Source: Microbacterium sp. GCS4 (GTDB lineage Bacteria; Actinomycetota; Actinomycetes; Actinomycetales; Microbacteriaceae). From it: DNA of 64,000 nt. The notes below the pieces were generated by a model. The model saw only the letters and a list, made by a program, of their open reading frames with translations, was not told the origin of the DNA and did no database searches. Each line of letters begins with the position of its first letter. Positions within the stretch are counted from its first letter, which is position 1. Positions 1 to 6,170 of this stretch are shown here, piece by piece. A program made the position numbers and the translations under genes. The stretch spans positions 372,001 through 436,000 of the forward strand of contig NZ_LGYE01000003.1 of NCBI RefSeq assembly GCF_001262495.1, read 5' to 3'.

Positions 1-427
1 TGGCGACGAGCTTCGTCCCGTCGGCGAGCGTGACGCGGTGAGCCTTTTTGCGAGTCGACCATTTCGCCTGGATCGTGGTGCGCACATAGCGTCGATAGAC
101 GCCTCTGCGCTCGGTTCCGATGATCTCGTCGCCGACTTCGAGATCGCGGAGAGTTCTCTGGCGCCCGTCTGCGCAGAGGATCAGCGTGTCGGGTGAGAGG
201 CAGTAGACGCAGGCATGACTGCATCCGCGGTAGGGGTTGATGGTCCAGGCGAACGGCATGCGCGAAGCGCCGGGGACGTGGTTGAGCGCCGATTTCGACA
301 GCACCTCGTGGAACGTCATGCCCGCGAACTCGGGTGTCGTCACCGACCGCAGCACGCTCGACCGGTCTTCGAGACCGGGGAGTGCCGCAGCATCCGTCTC
401 TCCGAGCTTTTGTCCCTGCCACCGCAT
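1..427 (-). CDS. Rv2578c-family radical SAM protein interrupted by an intein (partial, 5' end only)
   Basis: The first 142 codons lie in the window; the rest runs off the left edge. Residues 1-75 match the N-terminus of the Rv2578c-like radical SAM family, including the stretch WTINPYRGCSHACVYC. That stretch carries a CxxxCxxC cluster motif (C69, C73, C76), which in radical SAM enzymes binds a [4Fe-4S] cluster and S-adenosylmethionine. After C76 the expected FAR/FSR continuation is missing. Instead the protein reads CLSPDTLILCADGRQ, then a TLRDLEVGDEIIG block, which is the look of an intein N-terminal splicing block with Cys1 = C76. The start is ATG preceded by GAGGGT. A zinc-ribbon mini-gene lies 61 bp upstream on the same strand. 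The radical SAM substrate is unknown. The intein C-terminus and the second extein half are outside the window. Confidence 0.82.
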   Translation of the reverse strand, partial: MRWQGQKLGETDAAALPGLEDRSSVLRSVTTPEFAGMTFHEVLSKSALNHVPGASRMPFAWTINPYRGCSHACVYCLSPDTLILCADGRQRTLRDLEVGDEIIGTERRGVYRRYVRTTIQAKWSTRKKAHRVTLADGTKLVA

Positions 428-488
428 ACCCTCATTCGAACATGAAGTCGAAAGGAGCGCAAGTGAGATTCGAAGAAAAAGACGAACT

Positions 489-632
489 CTAGCCGGATGG
501 CTCAGTGGCACGGATCAGGCCGCACTCGACGCATGACCACACCACGAGGAACCGTTCGTCGTCGAGGATCTCGAAGCTCAGTGGCCCGCCGCAGGTCGGA
601 CAGGTCCGGGGGTCCTGCGTGCGTGCGTGCAT
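489..632 (-). CDS. Small zinc-ribbon protein (47 aa)
   Basis: This short minus-strand frame encodes 47 residues with two CxxC knuckles: CPTC at residues 11-14 and CVEC at 34-37. They are separated by a short beta-rich stretch (LSFEILDDERFLVVWSC), the layout of a rubredoxin-like zinc ribbon. The ATG has a GGAG six bases upstream. It reads in the same direction as the intein-bearing radical SAM gene that follows after 61 bp, so the two may be co-transcribed. The function is unknown. The call rests on the Cys spacing, the start with its ribosome site, and the lack of a better frame here. Confidence 0.6.
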   Translation of the reverse strand: MHARTQDPRTCPTCGGPLSFEILDDERFLVVWSCVECGLIRATEPSG

Positions 633-721
633 GCACTCCAGCCTACGGACGCTGTGAACCGATGCGACCAGTATTCCGGACTCTGAATGCGGCTCCCCGC
701 CGCTCGCGGCACAATGGAGGG

Positions 722-1657
722 ATGACCCTCATGCCGCAGCCTCGGCATGCGGCGCCTCGCTCCCCGATCAGCGGTCCCGCCCTGCCCGTCGGGCTCGCGG
801 TGACCGCTGTCGGCATCCTGCTGTCGATCGCGGCGGCGCCCGTCGCGACCTCGGCGCAGAAGGAGCCGACTCTGCCCGAGCCGGTCGTCGTCGCCGAGGT
901 GCCCGAGGTCCAGGTCGGCGCGACGACCGCCGCCGACCCCTGCTCCGAGCCCGCCGTGCTGGAGGCCATCGCGGTCGCCGATGACGCGGCCATCATCGCG
1001 GGCTTCGGCGGCGGGGCGAGTTTCCAGGCGGCGGTCGTCGCGGGAAACGCGCCCTGCATCTCCCTCGACGACCCCGCGCACGTCTGGGTCGTGGTGAACA
1101 AGGCCCGCCCGTTGAACCCCGTCGATTTCGCCCCCGCGTCGCTCGTCGACATCCCCCTGCAGATGACGACGCGATCGGGTCAGGCGCGCGCCGACGCCGC
1201 GGCGGCTGTCGGACAGATGGCGGCGGCCGCGGTCGCCGAGGGCGCGGGGGAGATCGGCGCCAACAACGGCTACCGCTCCTACGACCTCCAGGTCTCGACG
1301 CATGCCTCGCACGTCCGCAACAGCGGGCAGGCCGAAGCGGATGCCGCGTCGGCGCGAGCCGGCCACAGCGAGCATCAGACGGGGCTCGCCATGGATGTCG
1401 TCGCCTGCAGCCCCTCGTGCGGCGAGATCGGCGCCTTCGGCGCGACGCCGCAGGGGGCCTGGGTCGCGGAGAACGCCTGGGAGTACGGCTTCATCGTGCG
1501 CTACGAGGACGTGGGGTCAGGCATCACGGGATACAAGCCCGAACCGTGGCATCTGCGCTATCTGGGGCCGGAGCTGGCGGCGGCCTATCATCACGGCGGC
1601 TTCCACACGCTGGAGGAGTTCTTCGGGTTGCCCGCGGCACCCGACTACGCGCACTGA
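722..1657 (+). CDS. Secreted M15-family D-alanyl-D-alanine carboxypeptidase
   Basis: The 311-aa protein has a hydrophobic N-terminal segment (about residues 20-45), a likely signal peptide or anchor, so it should act on peptidoglycan outside the membrane. The C-terminal half is a VanY/DacB-like M15B peptidase domain. The motif SEHQTGLAMD (216-225) fits SxHxxGxAxD and supplies zinc ligands H218 and D225. EPWHLRY (274-280) supplies the catalytic Glu and the third zinc ligand H277. Family members trim the terminal D-Ala from stem peptides. I chose the ATG at 722 because GGAGG sits just upstream and because upstream in-frame codons would precede the signal peptide with unlikely sequence. It stands alone, divergent from the zinc-ribbon gene. 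Confidence 0.9.
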   Translation: MTLMPQPRHAAPRSPISGPALPVGLAVTAVGILLSIAAAPVATSAQKEPTLPEPVVVAEVPEVQVGATTAADPCSEPAVLEAIAVADDAAIIAGFGGGASFQAAVVAGNAPCISLDDPAHVWVVVNKARPLNPVDFAPASLVDIPLQMTTRSGQARADAAAAVGQMAAAAVAEGAGEIGANNGYRSYDLQVSTHASHVRNSGQAEADAASARAGHSEHQTGLAMDVVACSPSCGEIGAFGATPQGAWVAENAWEYGFIVRYEDVGSGITGYKPEPWHLRYLGPELAAAYHHGGFHTLEEFFGLPAAPDYAH

Positions 1658-1725
1658 GACCAGTCGGAGGGTCGACGGGGCCGGCGCGCGGCTGTCTGGC
1701 GGCATCCGACAATCGCGGTACCCAG

Positions 1726-1742
1726 TCCCACGCAATGTGGGA
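1726..1742 (+). promoter_or_regulatory. Short inverted repeat between peptidase and acyl-CoA dehydrogenase
   Basis: TCCCAC and GTGGGA form a 6-bp dyad around GCAAT. It could be a weak terminator of the peptidase gene or an operator for the acyl-CoA dehydrogenase about 90 bp downstream. There is no T-tract. The role is not resolved. Confidence 0.3.
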
Positions 1743-1829
1743 TGCATTCTCACAACGCGCTGTCGTCTGATCGGTGTACCGGCATATGATCGCCGGAGCA
1801 ACGACGCACGACACGTTCGGGAGGACGTC

Positions 1830-2993
1830 ATGGAACGCGACATCTACGAAGAGGATCACGAGGCCTTCCGCGACCTCGTCAAGGATTTCGTCAAACGGCA
1901 CGTGAACAACGAGGCCATCGAGCGGTGGGATGCTGCGGGGGAGATCGACCGCGACACCATGCTCGCCGCCGGAGAGGCCGGACTCATCGGACTGTCCGTG
2001 CCCGAGGAGTTCGGCGGTGCGGGGATGCTGCAGGACTACCGCTTCCGTACGATCGTGATGGAGGAGGTCATCGCCGCCGGCGCCGGTTCGCTGGCCGGTG
2101 CGTTCGGCATCCAGGATGACCTCGCGGTGCCCTACCTCGTGCACATGGGCACGCAGGAGCAGAAGGAGAAGTGGCTGCCCCGCATGGCCACGGGCGAGGT
2201 GCTCGGGGCGCTCGCGATGACCGACCCGGGGGCGGGGTCCGACCTCCGCGGCATCAAGACCAACGCGAAGAAGGTCGACGGCGGGTACATCCTCAACGGT
2301 GCCAAGACCTTCATCTCCTCGGGAACCACGGCCGACGTCGTCGTGACGTTCGTGAAGACCGGCGAGGGCAACCGCCCCGACGCGTTCAGCCTGCTGCTCG
2401 TCGAGAAGGGGATGGAGGGCTTCGACCAGGGCAAGAAGCTCAGCAAGATGGGCTTCCACGGCTGGGACACGGCCGAGCTCAGCTTCACCGACGTCTTCAT
2501 CCCCGACGAGAACCTCATCAGCGGCCAGGAGGGGCAGGGCTTCATCCAGCTCATGCTCAACCTGCCCCTCGAGCGCCTGTCGATCGGCGTCGCCGCGGCG
2601 GCCGCCGCACAGGCCGCCGTCGACTGGACCGTCGCCTACACCAAGGACCGCGAGGCGTTCGGCGAGCGGATCGCGGACTTCCAGAACACCCGCTTCCGCC
2701 TGGCCGACATGGCCGCGACGACCGACGCGATGTGGGCGTACATCGACCGCGCGCTGCGCGCCTACTCGCAGGGGAAGCTCTCGGCCGAGGACGCGGCGAA
2801 GGTCAAGTTCTGGGCCACCGAGCGCGAGTGGGAGGTGCTCGACACCGGCGTGCAGCTGCACGGCGGCTACGGCTACATCATGGAGTACCCGATCGCGCGG
2901 GCATTCACGGACGCCCGGGTGCACCGCATCTACGGCGGCACCAACGAGATCATGCGCGACCTCGTCGGTCGTCAGATCGCCGGCAAGCGCTGA
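1830..2993 (+). CDS. Acyl-CoA dehydrogenase, LCAD/isovaleryl-CoA dehydrogenase type
   Basis: The 387-aa protein has the full acyl-CoA dehydrogenase fold: an N-terminal helical domain, a middle beta domain (LGALAMTDPGAGSD near residue 130; KTFISSGTTAD), and a C-terminal helical domain with REAFGERIADFQ and LHGGYGYIMEYP. FAD-linked alpha,beta-dehydrogenation of a fatty acyl-CoA is the expected reaction. The MCAD-type catalytic Glu position (YEGT) reads YGGT here (368-371), while LPLERL has E248 where LCAD and isovaleryl-CoA dehydrogenase carry their base. The C-terminal RIYGGTNEIMRDLVGR resembles LCAD. GGGAGGA precedes the ATG. A strong hairpin follows the stop. Chain-length specificity cannot be read from sequence. 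Confidence 0.92.
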   Translation: MERDIYEEDHEAFRDLVKDFVKRHVNNEAIERWDAAGEIDRDTMLAAGEAGLIGLSVPEEFGGAGMLQDYRFRTIVMEEVIAAGAGSLAGAFGIQDDLAVPYLVHMGTQEQKEKWLPRMATGEVLGALAMTDPGAGSDLRGIKTNAKKVDGGYILNGAKTFISSGTTADVVVTFVKTGEGNRPDAFSLLLVEKGMEGFDQGKKLSKMGFHGWDTAELSFTDVFIPDENLISGQEGQGFIQLMLNLPLERLSIGVAAAAAAQAAVDWTVAYTKDREAFGERIADFQNTRFRLADMAATTDAMWAYIDRALRAYSQGKLSAEDAAKVKFWATEREWEVLDTGVQLHGGYGYIMEYPIARAFTDARVHRIYGGTNEIMRDLVGRQIAGKR

Positions 2994-3019
2994 GTCCCGC
3001 CGGCCGACGTCGGTCGATA

Positions 3020-3065
3020 GATGGGAAACGCTCCGGAAGCACTCGCTTCCGGAGCGTTTCCCATC
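3020..3065 (+). terminator. Perfect 21-bp hairpin after acyl-CoA dehydrogenase
   Basis: Arms 3020-3040 and 3045-3065 are perfect reverse complements around a 4-nt loop (actc). The hairpin starts 26 bp after the stop codon. No long T-run follows, which is common in high-GC actinobacterial terminators. Confidence 0.85.
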
Positions 3066-3092
3066 TCTGGACCGCTGACAGTGGGGCGCGGG

Positions 3093-3120
3093 TGCTACCC
3101 GTGGTGCTACTGCGGTAGCA
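3093..3120 (+). promoter_or_regulatory. Three-half-site operator of the MazEF-like module
   Basis: TGCTAC occurs at 3093-3098 and 3105-3110, and its inverse GTAGCA at 3115-3120, just upstream of the antitoxin ATG at 3128. The last two form a dyad TGCTAC-TGCG-GTAGCA. Ribbon-helix-helix antitoxins commonly bind such repeated half-sites to autoregulate. Confidence 0.65.
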
Positions 3121-3127
3121 TGACCGC

Positions 3128-3349
3128 ATGTCCAGTGCGAAGGTGAGCCTCAGCCTCTCGGAGAGCGATCTCGCATTCCTCGACGCCGAATCCCTGAGCG
3201 GGCGGTACCCCTCGCGGTCCGCCGCCGTGCACGATGCGGTCCGTCTTCTGCGCGAGAGCCGCCTCGCCGACGCGTACGCCGAGGCGTATGCGGAGGGTTA
3301 CGACGAGGACTGGGATGCCGCTGACACCGACGGGCTCGCGAGCGCGTGA
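3128..3349 (+). CDS. Ribbon-helix-helix antitoxin, MazE/ParD-like
   Basis: The 73-aa protein opens with a beta strand (KVSLSLSESDLAFLD) followed by two helices containing GRYPSRSAAVHDAVRLLRE, the arrangement of a ribbon-helix-helix DNA-binding domain. The acidic C-terminal tail (YAEGYDEDWDAADTDG) looks like the disordered toxin-neutralising segment of type II antitoxins. It overlaps the toxin start by four bases (GTGA), so translation is probably coupled. Half-sites right upstream suggest autorepression by the antitoxin or the complex. It could be named MazE-like or ParD-like; the partner argues for MazE. Confidence 0.85.
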   Translation: MSSAKVSLSLSESDLAFLDAESLSGRYPSRSAAVHDAVRLLRESRLADAYAEAYAEGYDEDWDAADTDGLASA

Positions 3350-3717
3350 GCCCGGCATCCGTGTCGATCCTGCGTCGCGGTCAGATCGTGCTCGTGTCCC
3401 TGGATCCCGCCGTGGGATCGGAAGCGCGCAAGACGCGGCCCGCGGTGCTCGTCAGTAACAACACGGCGAACGCGCAGGCCATGAGATCACCGCGAGCGAC
3501 CGTGACGATCGTTCCGCTGACGTCGAAGACCGATCGCGTCCTTCCCTTCCAGGTGCTCCTGCCTGCCGCGGCGACCGGACTCGACCGTGATTCGAAGGCG
3601 CAGGCGGAGCAGGTGCGCACGGTCGCCGTCTCCCGTATCGTCCGCCCGGCCGGATGGATGCCGGCCGAGCTGATGGGCGCCCTCGACGAGGCGCTTCGTC
3701 TCCACCTGGCCCTCTAG
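3346..3717 (+). CDS. MazF/PemK-like endoribonuclease toxin
   Basis: The 123-aa protein starts at GTG inside the antitoxin stop. It has the MazF/PemK core: an N-terminal RRGQIVLVSLDPAVGSEARKTRPAVLVSNN, a conserved TIVPLTS strand, an arginine-containing loop, and the EQVRTVAVSRI strand near residue 87. Family members cleave mRNA at short specific sequences when freed from the antitoxin. Length matches the family. It is the second gene of a two-gene module. Confidence 0.9.
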   Translation: MSPASVSILRRGQIVLVSLDPAVGSEARKTRPAVLVSNNTANAQAMRSPRATVTIVPLTSKTDRVLPFQVLLPAAATGLDRDSKAQAEQVRTVAVSRIVRPAGWMPAELMGALDEALRLHLAL

Positions 3718-3811
3718 GTCGGGCACGGCTTCGGATGCCGGTGCGCGGCGCGCCGGCATCCGTCCGCCTGCCCCGGCGTGTCGTGGGCCGGCTCCGAAGT
3801 TGTGCCCGGGG

Positions 3812-4468
3812 TCAGCGGGGGAGGCGGGCTCCGACGCCGGCCGTGCGGAGGCGGTCGGCGATGAGGATGCCGAGGGCCGTGCCGCCGAGGCAGCTCGCCA
3901 GCGTGATCGTGAAGAACGCGATCTGCACACCGAGGTCGAAGCTGCCGAGGTCGAACGACTGCCACGCGAGGATCGGGTAGAGGACGCCGACGATCGCCGC
4001 GCCGAGGTAGTGCAGCCAGGTGCCCCAGTAGCGCCACAGCACGAAGAGGAACGGCAGCTCCGTGAAGGCCGCCCACCACAGGTTCGTCGCGACGCTGCTG
4101 AAGCCGTAGCCCGAGAACGGCACGATCACGAGTCCCGCGAGGAGTCCGACGAGGAGACCGACCAGAGGGCGACGCAGCAGCCGCAGCGCGATCACGGAGG
4201 GCAGCAGCCAGAGTCCCGCGATCCCCACGCTCACGAAAGGAAGGCCGGCGTACAGCAGCGTGGACACCCAGTTGGCGGGCGCGAGCAGGATGCCCCCGGC
4301 GACGCCGAGCGCCGCGCAGGTCAGCAGGATCGCGGTCGGGAAACGGAACCGTCGGCGGTTCGTGCGGGGTCGATTCCGCACCGCTGCGGCCTCGGCGTGT
4401 TCCGTTTTCGACCCCGCAGCGGCGGCAGGGTGCGCTTCCGACCCCGCACCGGTCGACGCGCCGGTCAT
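3812..4468 (-). CDS. YkoE-like ECF transporter S component (first copy)
   Basis: The 218-aa membrane protein has an N-terminal polar tail of about 45 residues followed by five or six hydrophobic segments. It contains LLRRPLVGLLVGLLAG and an aromatic NLWWAAFTELPFLFVLWRYWG helix, typical of the YkoE-like substrate-binding S component of energy-coupling-factor transporters. The ATG overlaps the stop of the siderophore-interacting gene by four bases. It is the last gene of the minus-strand operon led by the ATPase gene. YkoE of Bacillus is linked to thiamine precursors, but the iron box and FAD partner here point instead to an iron-related cargo. That is inference. Confidence 0.8.
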   Translation of the reverse strand: MTGASTGAGSEAHPAAAAGSKTEHAEAAAVRNRPRTNRRRFRFPTAILLTCAALGVAGGILLAPANWVSTLLYAGLPFVSVGIAGLWLLPSVIALRLLRRPLVGLLVGLLAGLVIVPFSGYGFSSVATNLWWAAFTELPFLFVLWRYWGTWLHYLGAAIVGVLYPILAWQSFDLGSFDLGVQIAFFTITLASCLGGTALGILIADRLRTAGVGARLPR

Positions 4469-5340
4469 GCGAGGGGCTCCGCCGCGGCATCCCGCGCGGC
4501 CTTGGATGCCGGTGATGCGGCGCCGATCTTCCAGTAGCCGCAGAAGCTCACGGCGTTCTTGTCGACGCCGCGTTCGCCCACGAGATGCTTGCGCACACCC
4601 GAGGCGAGGGACTGCTCGCCCGCCGCATAGGCGTGGAACGGGGCAGCGGGAAGCTCGAGGTCGTGCAGCAGCGACAGTGCCCGGGAGCCGGGCGGGAACT
4701 CGTGCGGCCGGTCGAGCCACACGACGTCGATCCCCTCCGGATGCGGGAACTCGAGAGCATCCTCCTTCGAGGGCACCTCGATGATCGCCGTCCCCGTCGC
4801 CGTCTCGGGAAGTGACGAACAGATCGACGCGATCGCGGGCAACGCCGTCTCGTCGCCGATCAGCACGACACGATCCACACCGCGCTCCGGATTGAACGTG
4901 AGCCCCTCGTCGATGATGAGCACGTTCTCGCCCGGCTCGCAGGTCTCGGCCCAGCGCGACGCCGGTCCGGCGGTGCCGTCGGCGGCCGAGCCGTGCAGCA
5001 CGAAGTCCACGTCGATCTCAGCCCCCACGGCTTCCGTCGCCGGGCGGTACGCGCGCACGCTGTAGTTGCGCATGACGGGTCGCTCGCCGTCGGGGATGCG
5101 GAGGAACTTCAGGTACCCGAACATCTTGTTGGCCTTGGCCGGCACGCGGTCGAGTCCCGCATCCCCGCCGATCGGGAGGAACAGGCGGAACCACTGGTCG
5201 AAGCCCATGGGCCGGAACCGCTCGACCTCGCCACCGCCGAGAGTCACCCTGACCCAGTGCGGTGCGAGCCGTTCGGTGCGCAGCACGGTCAGGTGCAGGA
5301 GCTCCGAGGACTCGGGCTTGACGAGTTTGCTGAATGCCAT
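4465..5340 (-). CDS. Siderophore-interacting protein (FAD-dependent ferric reductase family)
   Basis: The 291-aa protein has an N-terminal FAD-binding beta barrel with the flavin motif RNYSVR (about residues 91-96) and a C-terminal NAD(P)H-binding SIP domain containing DEGLTFNPERGVDRVVLIGDETALPAI split over two strands. The C-terminal Cys-bearing FCGYWKIG is family-typical. Members (ViuB/YqjH-like) reduce ferric siderophores to release iron in the cytosol. It sits between the ECF T component (11 bp upstream) and an S component (ATGA overlap), so it is translationally tied to the transporter. This pairing is the main reason to assign the transporter to iron. Confidence 0.9.
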   Translation of the reverse strand: MAFSKLVKPESSELLHLTVLRTERLAPHWVRVTLGGGEVERFRPMGFDQWFRLFLPIGGDAGLDRVPAKANKMFGYLKFLRIPDGERPVMRNYSVRAYRPATEAVGAEIDVDFVLHGSAADGTAGPASRWAETCEPGENVLIIDEGLTFNPERGVDRVVLIGDETALPAIASICSSLPETATGTAIIEVPSKEDALEFPHPEGIDVVWLDRPHEFPPGSRALSLLHDLELPAAPFHAYAAGEQSLASGVRKHLVGERGVDKNAVSFCGYWKIGAASPASKAARDAAAEPLA

Positions 5341-5351
5341 GAGGGTGCCTT

Positions 5352-6170
5352 TCAGGGCAGCTGCCAGGGGAAGAACGCCGTGAAGATCGCGGCGGAGACG
5401 GCGAGGCACAGGACGATGAACACGGTGTCCCGCGTGCGGAACGGGACCAGGTGCCGTTCGGTGCGGGTCGGGTGCGCACCGAAGGCGCGGGAGTCCATCG
5501 CGAGGGCCACCCGCTCGGCATGACGGATGGCGCCGGCCAGCAGCGGGACGATGTAGCCCCAGCCGCGGGCGACGCGCGCGAACGGGCCATTCCCGCCGTG
5601 ATGGCCGCGGACGCGGTGGGCGGCGCGGATGACCGCGAGCTCGTGCCCGAAGCGCGGCACGAACCGGAACGCCGCGAGGGCCGTGTACCCGATGCGGTAC
5701 GGCACGCGGAGCTGCTGCACGCTCGCCCGCACGAGGTCGGGGCCCGTCGTGGTGACTCCGCCGATCAGGGCGAGCGCGATGATCGTGCCCAGCCGCAGCC
5801 CCGTGGCGAAGCCGATCGCGAGCGCTCCCTGATGCAGCGTCCACGCGCCGATCTGCAGCACGGCGGGGGTGTCGGCCACGAGCGCGGCATCGACCCACAG
5901 CGAGAATCCGACGCCGATCGCGAGGATGCCGAGGGGCAGGATGCCGAACAGCAGCGCCGCGAGGCGCCCCGTGAGCCGTGCACCCACGAGGACCGTCGCG
6001 AGGGCGAGCACGAGGAACGCCGCCGGCGTCGCGAGGTCGCGCACGAAGATGAGGAGCACCATCGCCGGGGCGACGCCGGCGACCTTGGCGAGGGGGTTCA
6101 GGGCGTAGAGGAACTGCCGCGGGGAGGTCGCGACGACGGCGGCATAGGGATCGAAGACGGACGCGCTCAT
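5352..6170 (-). CDS. ECF transporter T component (EcfT/CbiQ-like)
   Basis: The 272-aa integral membrane protein has about five hydrophobic segments and the cytoplasmic coupling region of EcfT proteins. DLVRASVQQLRVPYRIGYTALAAFRFVP (split here as one continuous region, about residues 145-172) and the downstream ALAMDSRAFG carry the conserved Arg-containing AxR motifs that contact the ATPases. It overlaps the end of the ATPase gene by four bases (ATGA). It should link the ATPases to the two S components in the same operon. Confidence 0.88.
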   Translation of the reverse strand: MSASVFDPYAAVVATSPRQFLYALNPLAKVAGVAPAMVLLIFVRDLATPAAFLVLALATVLVGARLTGRLAALLFGILPLGILAIGVGFSLWVDAALVADTPAVLQIGAWTLHQGALAIGFATGLRLGTIIALALIGGVTTTGPDLVRASVQQLRVPYRIGYTALAAFRFVPRFGHELAVIRAAHRVRGHHGGNGPFARVARGWGYIVPLLAGAIRHAERVALAMDSRAFGAHPTRTERHLVPFRTRDTVFIVLCLAVSAAIFTAFFPWQLP

